A stretch of 64,000 bases of DNA from Unio delphinus (Eukaryota; Mollusca; Bivalvia; Unionida; Unionidae). The notes below the pieces were generated by a model. It had not been told where the DNA came from and ran no database searches. It was given only the letters and a program-made list of their open reading frames with translations. Shown piece after piece: positions 12,825 to 28,199 of this stretch (its first letter is position 1; every line of letters begins with the position of its first letter). A program made the position numbers and the translations under genes. The stretch spans positions 1,604,501-1,668,500 of the forward strand of contig JAQISU010000182.1 in the NCBI GenBank assembly GCA_029339505.1, written 5' to 3'.

Positions 12825-14479
12825 CACAAAGACACGTGCACGTATTTTCATTTTTACTATTGTAATTATACTCTTTTCAGCCATCTGCTTGGGCACTTCA
12901 CATACAAATTCGCATAATTATATATGGCATGCATTGCCCATCAATGCTAACTATACCAATACAAATTATCTTAGGAAATCCTTTTTGTGATTTATCGAAC
13001 AGCATGGATAATGTAATTTGTACAATAATGCAAATTTGCCGTTAGCATTGTTTGGGCCATCTCTTGCGTAATGTACCCTCGTTATAGAGGTTTCTAGGTT
13101 ATTTTACTGGTTTTTTATACAACGCAGCACAGGAAATGGCATCACATTTAGATACTCTCGGAGTTATAGTGTATAGTTCTCATTTTAAGTGGAACACATT
13201 TACATTTCATATGATGCGATAACCAGCCACAACATGTTGCCTGGTTGCATCAATGAATTTTCATCAAAAGTATAGCGAAGCTTTATCATCGTACATCTCA
13301 ATATCAGCCAGAATGTATGGTTTATCCGAATGATGCGATATGCATGTTCATGATTGTGTATTCTGGTATGCCACACATCAAGATATGATTTCTCCAAGGA
13401 AAAGGTATTGCGTCCTATCAATGTCACTTTATTATCTTCAGAAAGGTCTAAACTCCAAGGAATTTCTACATTAAACATTAAACGCGGCAGTTTAGCAATC
13501 TCACCACAGAGTAATTCTAAGAATGGCATTGTAATATTGCAAGTGTGTGCAGTTGGTTTAATATAACATCTCAAAGCCACTGTTTATATAGCATAAATAC
13601 ATGTGCTTATAATCAAATGCATATCAACAATTACCAATGTAACCAAATATTATGCCGACTGAATCTACGATTGTATGATGAAAAATAAAGTCCACGCTAT
13701 TATTGTTTATTCATGTTAAATCCATCGCATCAGGATTGATGAAATCAATTAGTTGCATGATATATCCAAGTTCGTTTTGAAAATTGTAATCGAAACAAAA
13801 TAATATGATGCTCTCGCAATCTTGGCAAAACCAGCGAACTCCATTTGTGTGAGTAAACTAAATGTCTAATCTCTAGCAGGCTGTTTAGTAATCTGCAGAT
13901 GGTAGACTAAATACAAAGGCAATATCTTCGAAATAAAACTGGTCAGATTAGAGCATGGGCACAGGTCGTATTTTTATAGTATGTCAGGAACCTTGTTCAA
14001 GGTCATTAACATCAGTCTTTTTTTAACATGCTTGCTCTTAATGATAGTTGGTCTAATATCTTCCTGAAGGTTCCGTTTGTCAAGATAACGAATATCAATG
14101 GCATTTTAAAAAAATGGATTTGTAAGAGCTATTATATATCGAGTTTATCCTGCCAAGTGGTTTAGTAATGCAATCTGTTTAAAATGTTTCTAAAATTTGC
14201 GTTATTCTAGCCGACACAACATATGCACGTGATGCCAGGCGAACTGTATAATATCACCACTAATGAAAATGAATAAACCTTTATGCAAGACATTTTATCG
14301 TGCACGATAACATAGTTATAAAAATGTAAAAATGATATTACACTCATGTTTGATTATTCCTTTTTTCTGTATAAGAAATGTTTTCCTTAATTTCTGTCTA
14401 AGCATTTTTTGTCTCCTTTATTTCTTTTTAAACATTAATTTTTATTTATGTACGTCTAACCATTTGTTTGTATTGTACA

Positions 14480-14480
<1 letters not shown>
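12823..14480. other. Host non-coding DNA
   Basis: Contains one of the longest host ORFs in the window (13,200-13,580 minus, 126 codons). No domain, signal peptide or repeat is apparent, and a frame this long is expected about once by chance in this much AT-rich DNA, so it is not called as a gene. Confidence 0.4.

Positions 14481-14571
<91 letters not shown>
14481..14571. repeat. (TC)n-(TA)n compound microsatellite
   Basis: About 50 bp TC followed by about 41 bp TA. Confidence 0.95.
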
Positions 14572-14577
<6 letters not shown>

Positions 14578-17500
14578 AATCTTAATTTCTCAGTCAAACT
14601 ATACAATGCTTTGAATTTAACTGACATTCTATATTTAAATCCTGATACACGTGCATGCATCTCTTTTGTTCGTAGCACCAACTCTAGTAGAATTTATTAA
14701 GACATGCGAGCATTTTTGACAGTATACTACTTTTTCACACTGAATATATAAATTTAGCTACAGATATCTCCTTCGAAATATACAACGGTTGGTGTACTTC
14801 ACAAACAGAAAACGAGTTACACATGCCACATATTGGTTTAATGTTCCGAGCATCCTTCGAATGGTTAGCACTCCATAAATATTCCTACTAATATTACTGG
14901 CATGGAACCGAATGATAAGACAAATACTCCCCTTTTTATGGCGTAATTGATTTTTGATATATCTAGTAAAAGCGGTAGATTATGACGGCCATCAATATGA
15001 TAATAGCTTTCTAATGGGAAAACAACGCCTGTAACAACACAAACGCGCATTTCTAACATGATGTTCCGTACACACACCATTATATGGAAAGTTACATTAA
15101 ACAGCAGTACAGCGTATCTCGGCAATACATAGGCTAGCCCTATAGGAGATGTGAACCACCTACAGCCCCGCTCCCCCCTCCCCCCGCAACCCCAACCCCC
15201 CACGAATTTAAAGGAAATATGCCTCAGTTGAAAATTGCCTGAGAATTTTCGAACAAGATGAAACTAATCACCATGTTTTCTGGCCTTAAATATCTCGTCA
15301 TAATTATATACTCCAAATGAATATTTTATGAGGGCCATAAACATTGTAACAGCATTCGTTTAAGCAAATCAACACAGACACGCACTTCCTGATATGATGT
15401 TCCGCACACATGTCAACATAAGGAAATTTGCTTCGGATCGAACTTTCCTTTCAAGTACATTGGATCCAGTAGTGGATCATCTGCAGCAAGACGTATTCAT
15501 ATAAAAGGTTTAAAAACAACGGTTTTTCTGTTTTATTTGTTTGACTTGTCTATGCTTTGTATTTGTCTTTAAAGAAGACTCATTAAGGGTAGAAAGCACT
15601 TATGTAAAATAATGAAGACTTTATATAGCGCCTAATCCTTATAAGTTCAAAACGGTTTACAACATCTATAATATTATGACTATAAAAAAAATCAAAAAAC
15701 AACAAAAAAGCACTATGATAATAGAAAACATCAAAATATGCTGAGAATTTGTAAGGGAAAAGCATTCTTGAAATGGATCTTTTAGTCCTTGAGTCTAATT
15801 TCAAAGGGCAGTTCGTTTTACGTTGCTGGGCCCTGGGATGCAAAAGAACGTTTTTCATATGACTTCGTTTTCATAGTGATAATAATGAGTATACGATTGT
15901 CATTAGAAGAGCTTATGTATATTACTGGTGTGTACACATGGGTGAGGCTAGATAGGTATTTTGGACTAGATTCCGTCAGTCAAATATAGCACAGAGAACA
16001 AATTTTGTGTTTTATTCTGGATCGATTTAATACCTTAAGTAAAATGTTTCAAAAACTAATTTAATGTGTAGGATAGGATTGCTATGAGAATTCGAATGGT
16101 TACTAGATATTGTCCGATAGAAAACTTTTGTAGAGCTGTCAGGACGTGATGAAGATTTGATCTCCCTCACCCCTTATATTTATTGGGCAATGTTTATAAA
16201 GAGACACAGATATTCGCACATCCATGTGCTGATATATCGTTACATATGATACTCCATCAAAGTACACACCAATAGTCAAATCCCTATTAACTATAATTCA
16301 GTTCAACATTTGCAAATCTAGAATATGACATGAATACATGCACAAAGGTACTACGAATTAGCGAAATAGCGAATTACAGTATTACTTATTAAAATAAACA
16401 TTGCTTATATATCATAATATGCATGTAGATCAAACACTAAAATGAATCAAATCCTACAAATGGTAATTTTACGTACTAACGATTCGAATAACAAAGTATA
16501 CTTACTACACACAATTAGATTACAACAATTGAGAAAATAAGTCAGTGACATGTTCGAGGCTCCTTTGTAATTCCGCATGAATCCTAATTAATCCAATTCA
16601 TGCCCTAAACGTAACAGATTCCATCCATCGCAGTCAATAATGAGTAGCAAATCTTACCTACGTACTAAACTTAATGTTTACGTGTCACGGTGACCACAAC
16701 AGAAAATACACTAAAATCTTACAATAGCTACTGACACGATCAATCGTATCTGCATAATGTTGTACCTTTACGAGAGCTATTGACACGAACAGTTGTAATA
16801 AGGATCTTTACCGAGTCATGTACATACATGTTAACAGTTCCATGTATGTGTAATGCTCAGCAATATGTTTGACAATGTTTAATATTAATACGAATGAAGC
16901 ATTCAATGAATATACTCTGCTGGTGAAAATAGTGTTATGCATATAATGCTCAGAAACAAATCTTTTAAAAACAGGCACACAATGATTTGTAGTCACAGTA
17001 AATCATTTTAATGAACGAAACAAATGGTAGTTTAAGTCTATATAAATATAAGATCCTTTATTATATCAACGCATAATAGTTCATTTAAAAATTACATATT
17101 AAGTTTCGAAGACACCGACTTATTTTCATTGTTACAATGGTTTAACAATCACCTCACTGATAACGGTAATGGATTAGTTAATCTGGTACTGAAACTAGTC
17201 AATCGCGTGAGAAGGTAGAGAGGAAATATTCTAGTTTAGTAATTATACACTCAAATGATATACCCCTATTTGATAGTGACTTATTTCTTTTCAATCATGA
17301 CTGTACTAATGTTGCCATCACATTATCCGTGAATATTTTTACCACTCCAGAATAATGGAAGCTAAGTTCTAAGTCTAATGTGGCGTACACTAAGTTTGAT
17401 AATATACCATCAAGTGGATATTAGAGGCTATAGGTTGTACAAGTTCTTGTTTGTAAAGTCATGTTACATGGGTATCAAGGGCAAAGACAATACAGTAGAG

Positions 17501-18129
17501 GTCATACGAGGTTATATATATTGTTCCTAACACTTAGAATGTACTGAATTAATTTTCTTATGAATCTTTACTCATTCATTACTAGTACCACCAGCATAAT
17601 ATCCAACATACGTCATATGTACAGCCCGCCAATCCCATCATTACTTACATCGTATGCAACTATCCGGGACGTTAGATTCTGCACTGAATAGATTATAATC
17701 GTCATGGTTACTTTTTGATGTACTTAGCTTTGAGGAATATGACTAAAGAGTGCAGAACTAGGAAAATCGTCAAACAAAATTAACCCGATTGTGCGATAAA
17801 GTTAAAAACAGTTTGCTTCGATCGGCAATATATTCGGAACATTAAGATTGCAATTCAATACAATATCTATTATTGCATCTGGTGCTCGCAATTTGGCGTT
17901 CAATTACATTTTTTGTTTCCATAAATTTCTTTGGAGATAAATGTAATAAATTCATAAATCTCGTTATTTTGCCGAGTTGACAAATTAGATTCTACATTAA
18001 TTGCTTACTTGTATATACGTGAACGTGCAGAAACAGACTGCATAGCCTAAATACCTACATTATTGTATTTTGCAGTGGTACCATTATATGGTCTTACACA
18101 AAGTAACAGAAATAAGTCATACCAGCTTG
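14572..18129. other. Host non-coding DNA
   Basis: About 3.6 kb with no supported gene. The segment 15,600-15,860 has wording typical of an old dispersed marine repeat (TTTATATAGCGCC followed 200 bp later by a GGGCCCTGGGATGC block), but it is too diverged to assign. Confidence 0.4.
15165..15201 (-). other. Potential G-quadruplex
   Basis: The + strand is an almost pure C tract, so the minus strand has five runs of four or more G separated by one to four bases. It is an isolated C-rich island in AT-rich DNA. No gene adjoins it. Confidence 0.55.
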
Positions 18130-18550
18130 ATTAATAAAAGTACCAAAAACAATTATTTATCCGAGTCACAAATTGAAATTTAAGAGAAATACACAATATT
18201 GAGAATAAAACTCCAGATAAATGTTCTATCGCATGTCCAAAAGTATAGAGTTTTCGGAATCCCAATATTGAATCTGCTGATGAACCAATAGTCTTGAACA
18301 GGTACATGCTCCAACAGTCTTGATGTACAACAAGGATTAAACTCAGAATGTATTTGAATACATGTGCAAGATTCATAAAGCATTTCAAAATGTTAATGAT
18401 CACTTTGTAATTATAATGCATAACTTAAAGGAAGAAATTCCTATTAAATTGTATCTGGTCACAACGGTCATAAATTCCACAACCGAACGTAGAAGAGGAA
18501 TGAATACATGTGAAAACCACATTCGTTTATATGAATTTTTCTGATCTAAG
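18130..18550. repeat. Diverged relative of the 27.9-28.3 kb segment
   Basis: Colinear similarity by eye to 27,880-28,300. Shared blocks include CACTTTGTAATT, the TGCTGATG-ACCAATA-TCTT series, AATGTATTTGA and AAACCAC. Many substitutions and small gaps separate them, so this is an older duplicate than the 28/50 kb pair. Confidence 0.5.
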
Positions 18551-18691
18551 ACAAAATAAAGTACCCATGAGGTGGGTTATAAGTTGTTGATTTTACCAGA
18601 ACATACAAAGTTCGTATATACTGTTTAACCTTGAACTCAGATATCAGCAGACAACTTGACAGTTACAAACACGACAAAAATTGTATACCTA

Positions 18692-18777
18692 TGCACGCAC
18701 ACACACACACACATTACTCCTAAAACGTACAAAAGCCACGCACAATATATACATATATACACACACACATATATAAT

Positions 18778-18857
<80 letters not shown>
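18692..18857. repeat. (CA)n and (TA)n microsatellites
   Basis: Short CA tracts near 18,695-18,711 and 18,760-18,768, then about 78 bp of TA to 18,857. Confidence 0.9.
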
Positions 18858-18859
<2 letters not shown>

Positions 18860-18939
18860 AATGTATGTAAATTAAATATCCATAACAGTATCTAATCTTG
18901 TCCAACAATTTTCATGCTAACAAGATTCTTACTTAAATA

Positions 18940-19115
18940 ACAAAATTCAGTATTGTTACTCAATATTATGTTAAGATCGCGATTCAGTATTGTTACGCAT
19001 GAGGTTCAGATTGCGAGTCGATAGTGTTACTTATTATTATATTAAGATTGTGAGGCAGTATTGTTACACATTATTATGTTCCGATTGAGAGTCAATAGTG
19101 TTACTTATTATTATG
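18940..19115. repeat. Diverged ~37-bp tandem repeat
   Basis: Four to five units with the pattern AGT-TTGTTAC-ATTATTAT-TTAAGAT-GCGA, alternating ATTGTTAC and AGTGTTAC starts. Confidence 0.65.
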
Positions 19116-20079
19116 ATCTGATATCGACGCAATCCTTTTTGAGAAATGTTTAAGTGTAAATTTTGCAAACATAATATGTGCTGTTGTAACATCTAGTGAA
19201 TGCCATAGATGATGACTTCTCTCTTATATATCAATGAACATCTCAGGTTAAGGAATGTATTTCTAACATTTATTCCCTTTAGGCAATGAATAATCCCTCA
19301 AATATAAGAATTATATAAACGGAGACATCAATGTAGTTAGAGCATAGTCTGGGTTTATCACGATATAGCGAACTACGTTCAGAACAAATATTTTGTTTTT
19401 TATTTGGTGTTTGGCGTCACTGCGTCAGAGATTGATTATTTAATATTGATCCAATGGGATAAACGTGCATTTGCCATGAACACATCACAGCATCCAACCA
19501 AGCTAGCCCCATGAATGAGTTACGAACCTTCGCCCTTTTGGTGGCGAGTCTGGCACGGACAACTACTGACACCCTGATGTGCCTGTATCGATATGCACAA
19601 ATGTGCATTATATCTCTTCTACATTGTCATCCCAGTGAACCGGCAAATAAACCATTATATTATATAACGTTCCTTTTATGGTGTTCCTGTAAATAGAATT
19701 TAATGTTTTAATAATAGAATTCTGAGTCATCAATTACAAGCAATTGCACAACTTGTGTTCAAAGATTATAATAGCTCTCTGCCACACCAATTAATACAAC
19801 AATGTTTTCTTGACTTGTTTTGCGGTTCTGACTGGAGAATTTTTAAAGAAGTCCCAGATGACGGCTAAAAGTTCATTTCTAGAACAATCTAAGTTATATA
19901 CTACAATTATATTAAAGAACACGATAAACTTAATATCTTTCACTCCGAACAAGATAATGATCACAATACATGACCTGAACTGACAATAAGCTTGATACTG
20001 CCCATGATCAGTTACAAAATAAAAGTTTTCATAACCCATAGCATGTAATGGATTTATAAAAAAAACTTTAAAAAATGCC

Positions 20080-20082
<3 letters not shown>
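19116..20082. other. Host non-coding DNA
   Basis: No supported gene. Around 19,390-19,620 there is wording like an old molluscan dispersed repeat (TTTATTTGGTGTTTGGCGTC), too degraded to assign. Confidence 0.35.

Positions 20083-20175
<93 letters not shown>
20083..20175. repeat. (TA)n microsatellite
   Basis: About 93 bp of uninterrupted TA. Confidence 0.95.
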
Positions 20176-20177
<2 letters not shown>

Positions 20178-20716
20178 TATTGTGGGTGTGGATGTGCATA
20201 TTATTGTGGGTGTTTTTACTGGAAACAATAATAGCAATTTCGATTTGAAAGCATATCTGATGTAAGTAATTATTACCATTTAAAGAAAATGAAAAATAAA
20301 AATCTTTATAAAAATTATATGGTGTTGAATATCTGACACTGCGTCACCTATATGACCACAAAATGTCAGAATGATTGAGTAAATATCACAATCGAAGATG
20401 ACGAGTTTAAGGTGCCATGTCATGGGTTTTATGATAGCTGAAACAAGAAATAGCACTCATGTCAGACAGATAATACTGGCATGATATTAGCTCTATTTGC
20501 TTAATTCCTTATAAAGCACCGACAGGAACACAATTTGCTCATGTAAAAAATACACTAGTTGGATTAGTTTGACAAACAATACAGTTTAATTGCTTTACTC
20601 TGTTTTTTAATTTCGATTACCAAAATATGCTCTATGACCTTAATGCAATACGTAAAAGGTGAGATTAAAAAATAAACATCTTTATTCAAATAGTTATGTC
20701 ATAAACGAACGAAAAT

Positions 20717-20718
<2 letters not shown>
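20176..20718. other. Host non-coding DNA
   Basis: No gene or repeat recognised. Confidence 0.4.

Positions 20719-20797
<79 letters not shown>
20719..20797. repeat. (TA)n microsatellite
   Basis: About 79 bp of TA. Confidence 0.95.
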
Positions 20798-20802
<5 letters not shown>

Positions 20803-22156
20803 ATATATAACAGCAATTTTGATATGCAGCTATCGTTATAATGAACTACGAATGAAAGTATTATTTTATATCTGAAAACGAAAGCTTCTATTTTATTTAA
20901 TGCTTGCTACAACTGAGCTATGGGACAAGATCAATTTCCTAAGTATCGAAAGCGTCTGAGTGATATTTAATTTCCTGTTTTTGTTTTCATCATTGTCCTC
21001 CATGAGCTTCATATTTTTATTATCTTGTGGGTAATTTCAACTATATGAACAACTGACTGTCGAGAGCGGCCCTCTAACGTTTATCTGCGAGTCCTTTCCT
21101 ACAAATGTATTTGGTATATTTTCTGTAGTGATTATGATAAAAAAGAGAAAATATATTATCGTCGTTGTGATGAAACTGCTATATTACCGTACGTGATCGA
21201 TTATAAAACGGGTACAAGTGCAAAGTGCACTGACCCAGAGCTGCAGACGCATAAGCGCCGGCAGATCTAGCATTACGCAGTTTGTAAGGAGTAATCAGTT
21301 GAACATAGACTCTGGTATATAGGCGCATTATACCGTAGCAGATCAGGATCTTTGTTGTCTGCAGTTTGACTCCACTTACAAGCTAATACATACGGTGCTC
21401 ATTGTAAGAGTATTGACGTGAAAGTTATACATTCCTACATTACTGTGTATAAAAATACTTTATTACAAAACCATGTGTAACTAAATGTCTCCGTAAATTC
21501 CAAAGATTTTATCAAATTCATTTTGTTGAGGAAATGTTATGAAACTTCATATGAAGCATGGTTTCCATGGATAGGAAGCTCAATATCCTTAAATATAAGT
21601 GTATTTTTCCGATTCCATTATAGTTCATAATATATAAAAGTTCGTGTAGCAATGCAGATGAGAAAATATATATGCTTATTCGCAGACAGACAGGCGGACA
21701 GACAATAGCAACTACACCAATACTGTAAATTAACTGAGATAGATCAGTATAAATTTGCTAAACATTAAATGATTATCAAGGACATTAATTCAACGTTTTC
21801 AAAATTCTAAATGACTTAGTCTAATAGAAAAGCACTTCACGTTAAATACAAATTGTGGTATGGGGTGGCAGGATGAATTTGGTTTAAATCCTTTTGTTTC
21901 GAATTCCCAGGATAAATTGTACACTTTACACCTTTCTTTACACGACCAATTACTTTACTTGTTTTCCTGTCAAAAGCGATAATTTCCTAAAAGTACTAAA
22001 AGTACGGAAGGTAAAAGCTACCTTTCACCGTTAATAAGTTTTTACCACAGGCACTTGATTCTGGGTAAATTCACGTATACACTCACCATGGGTTTTCTAT
22101 TAGCACGTTATCTTTAAAGTTTTCTAAACCTTATTCTGAACGTCCACTGACCCCAT
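20798..22156. other. Host non-coding DNA
   Basis: No supported gene. Nothing recognised beyond ordinary AT-rich sequence. Confidence 0.4.
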
Positions 22157-23676
22157 AGCTTGTAATGAGTTCGACATGTTTAGTTTCATATTAATGCTCG
22201 TATATAGCTTGTAATGAGTTCGACATGTTTAGTTTCAAACAAATGGTCGTATTTAGATTGTAATGAGTTCGACATGTTTAGTTTCATATAAATGCTCGTA
22301 TTTAGCTTGTAATGAGTTCGACATGTTTAGTTTCAAACAAATGCTCGTATTTAGCTTGTAATGAGTTCGACATGTTTAGTTTCATATTAATGCTCGTATT
22401 TAGCTTGTAATGAGTTCGACATGTTTAGTTTCATATAAATGCTCGTATTTAGCTTGTAATGAGTTCGACATGTTTAGTTTCAAACAAATGGTCGTATTTA
22501 GCTTGTAATGAGTTCGACATGTTTAGTTTCATATTAATGGTCGTATTTAGCTTGTAATGAGTTCGACATGTTTAGTTTCAAACAAATGGTCGTATTTAGC
22601 TTGTAATGAGTTCGACATGTTTAGTTTCAAACAAATGCTCGTATTTAGCTTGTAATGAGTTCGACATGTTTAGTTTCATATTAATGCTCGTATTTAGCTT
22701 GTGTTGAGTTCGACATGTTTAGTTTCATATAAATGCTCGTATTTAGCTTGTAATGAGTTCGACATGTTTAGTTTAATATTAATGCTCGTATTTAGCTTGT
22801 AATGAGTTCGACATGTTTAGTTTCATATTAATGGTCGTATTTAGCTTGTAATGAGTTCGACATGTTTAGTTTCAAACAAATGGTCGTATTTAGCTTGTAA
22901 TGAGTTCGACATGTTTAGTTTCAAACAAATGCTCGTATTTAGCTTGTAATGAGTTCGACATGTTTAGTTTCATATTAATGCTCGTATTTAGCATGTGTTG
23001 AGTTCGACATGTTTAGTTTCATATAAATGCTCGTATTTAGCTTGTAATGAGTTCGATATGTTTAGTTTAATATTAATGCTCGTATTTAGCTTGTAATGAG
23101 TTCGACATGTTTAGTTTCATATAAATGCTCGTATTTAGCTTGTAATGAGTTCGACATGTTTAGTTTCATAGTAATGCTCTTATTTAGCTTGTAATGAGTT
23201 CGACATGTTTAGTTTCATAGTAATGCTCGTATTTAGCATGTAATGAGTTCGACATGTTTAGTTTCACATTAATGGTCGTATTTAGCTTGTAATGAGTTCG
23301 ACATGTTTAGTTTCAAACAAATGCTCGTATTTAGCTTGTAATGAGTTCGACATGTTTAGTTTCATATTAATGGTCGTATTTAGCTTGTAATGAGTTCGAC
23401 ATGTTTAGTTTCAAACAAATGGTCGTATTTAGCTTGTAATAAGTTCGACATGTTTAGTTTCAAACAAATGCTCGTATTTAGCTTGTAATGAGTTCGACAT
23501 GTTTAGTTTCATATAAATGCTCGTATTTAGCTTGTAATGAGTTCGACATGTTTAGTTTCATATTAATGCTCGTATTTAGCTTGTAATGAGTTCGACATGT
23601 TTAGTTTCATATAAATGCTCGTATTTAGCTTGTAATGAGTTCGACATGTTTAGTTTCATATAAATGCTCGTATTTA
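22157..23676. repeat. 49-bp minisatellite, about 31 units
   Basis: Tandem copies of a 49-bp unit with invariant core TGAGTTCGACATGTTTAGTT. Each is followed by one of three variable blocks (CATATTAAT, CATATAAAT or AAACAAAT) and then G-C-TCG or G-G-TCG. The order of variants repeats every six units between about 22,500 and 23,087, showing higher-order structure. No spacers and no associated genes, so this is not a CRISPR array. Confidence 0.95.
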
Positions 23677-24849
23677 AACTCTGTTCGTAACAACACTTAT
23701 TTTCACCAATGAGGCAGAATATATCTAGTTTTAAATCTCCACAGCAATGTTTGATTCATCCAGATGATATATACATAGACTTTTAATGTGGCTTGTTTGA
23801 TATAGACAAAGACACTACGCTAGCATAGTGCACATGTGTTAAACCTGATAAGTAGTAATACAGTGAGACGTCCATATTGAACATTAAATGCAGAAACCAT
23901 ATATTTCAGTATCTCCATGGTAACAATGTGATACACTTTGCATTTCTGAACTTAAGATATAAAAAAAAATCGTCGTACGTTCAGCTCTACATCTTTGAGA
24001 TTTTAGATAATGCAAGATGCAGAACATCGCTATGCAATCCTGTTCAGTTTTTATCCTTAATTTAGGGTGCAATTACTTATAATCATTTGCCAGTCTTTTA
24101 TATATAAAAAAAAACAGACTTAGATGATGAACCTTACAATTTTTTATGTCGTTACGGAGCACGTGCAATGCTGACCTGTTCCGTCCCATAAATATTCGTT
24201 ATTTTGATTATCCTCACAAAATTTTTAGCAACCAACTATGGTCTGTATTTCTTTTAAAATTAATAGTCATGTAGATTTTTCAAGCATAAGCTTTATACAG
24301 TTCTGTCGTAACTTGCATCTCTGAACGCTTTTCTTTGAAGCACAAAATCATATGTATGCTTTTGAATAATTCTGATCATGACTATCATCGCGTGAAGGAA
24401 ACAATAATGTGGGCATTTTGGCGCTTTTACAACCTGACATTTAGAATGAACATGTTATTGACATCAAAAACGTTAGCATTTGTAGTTTTTCACACAAATA
24501 AATCTTTTTGCAAATTCTTGTAGCACTCGGTGAAACTTTCGTAGCAAAATACAGTCTCTCATATGCGCAAAAGCAAATGAGCCAGTCAAACATCTTTGTC
24601 AGAAGGTATTGATCTTTTTATCACATGCATCAATGTTTTCTATAGTGCTTTTATTCAAACACTGTGTGAACAAGTAGGGGGAGGGTAAACCAGTCAGGGT
24701 CTATCATCAGATAAACGCTAAGAAAATGTACTAATAATTACTTTTTATGGGAGATCGATTTCATATTAAATATCATAAATCTTAAACAGATCTCTGTAAT
24801 AGATTTATGTTACTGACAATGTTGCCGATTTTGGTCCATGATAAGGTAA
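23677..24849. other. Host non-coding DNA
   Basis: No supported gene. Two ~62-codon frames on opposite strands at 23,877-24,072 overlap and neither shows a domain. Confidence 0.4.
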
Positions 24850-25070
24850 ACTTTAGAATAGTGCAAAATACCATGGTTAGGGACCACTTTTAACATTGCA
24901 TTACTACTAGGATGGGGGAAAACGTTGAGGTATGCAAAAGGACTAGGATATGGGGCACTGTGAATAAGGAAAGCAAAATATGATTGGGGACACTTGATAC
25001 AGTGCAAAGGGATTTTGATATGGGGAATACTTAGAACTATGAAAAAGGACTATGATAGGGTGGGTACTTT
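24850..25070. repeat. Diverged ~45-bp tandem repeat
   Basis: About five degenerate units of the form (G/T)TGCAAAAGGACTAGGATATGG followed by GGNACTTNGAA. Boundaries are approximate. Confidence 0.5.
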
Positions 25071-25279
25071 GACGACTTAGAACGGTATGGATTTCCTGAC
25101 TAAAGATTATTCTTAGTGAAATTAACGTTTTTCATCCATCGGTCATTGTTTATTTTGTATACAGGTTTTGGCATTCATAACGCAAATATGTTACATATCA
25201 CAAAGCGTGGCAACTGATATACTTTTCACCTTACCACAACGTTAATGCCTTACTTGGAGTTAGTTTATTGTTGGCATGA

Positions 25280-25760
25280 GGCCTTGATGCAAACAAATCG
25301 TAAGGTCTTCAAGACCGTTGATGTATACCGGGAAAACCTGGACTGGCGCCACGCGAAGAACACAGTCATGTACACATTTGCTACCTGACCAAACAGAAAG
25401 TGATACGATGGCAGGCATGGTTACAGACACTGATGTTTTCATTAAGGCAGGCGTTTCAGTCATCCCCATTCTGTTTATGAATTTACAGGCTAAGTCAACA
25501 TGATATCAGTCGAGCAACTATAAAAGACGGTCTTTATCGGCGAGCTAAACAATGGAAAGAGTGCTCAGAATAGTAAGGTAAATCGCTTAAACGATTCCAT
25601 AAAATCATCTTTGGCACGCCTCAACATTTACCCAGAGTCTTCGCAAGATCGCACAGGACTATTCCACTCATCCATTCTTTAGATACAGATTTTGAACGGA
25701 GGAGTATTGCGGAGCTAGCGCAGAAATGTGAGCGCGGATAGATTGGTTTTTCAGCACGTC
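25280..25760 (+). pseudogene. Decayed LINE reverse transcriptase tail
   Basis: Translating the plus strand in shifting frames gives the conserved C-terminal wording of an animal non-LTR retrotransposon ORF. There is a lysine-rich segment leading to an ETWT-like motif near 25,330, a VTDTDVFIKAG block near 25,425, and a GELNNGK ... RLNDSIKSSLARLNI ... SQDR block near 25,535-25,650. At least two frameshifts and several stops break it. It is a 5'-truncated, long-dead copy of the type common in lophotrochozoans (RTE-like clade guessed). Confidence 0.6.

Positions 25761-28199
<2,439 letters not shown>

Noticed and set aside
13200..13580. 126-codon minus-strand ORF as a host gene
   Set aside because: No domain, signal peptide or splice context seen; an ORF of this length is expected about once by chance in this much AT-rich DNA.
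22157..23676. CRISPR-like regular repeats
   Set aside because: The 49-bp units are directly adjacent with no unique spacers, and the window is eukaryotic.
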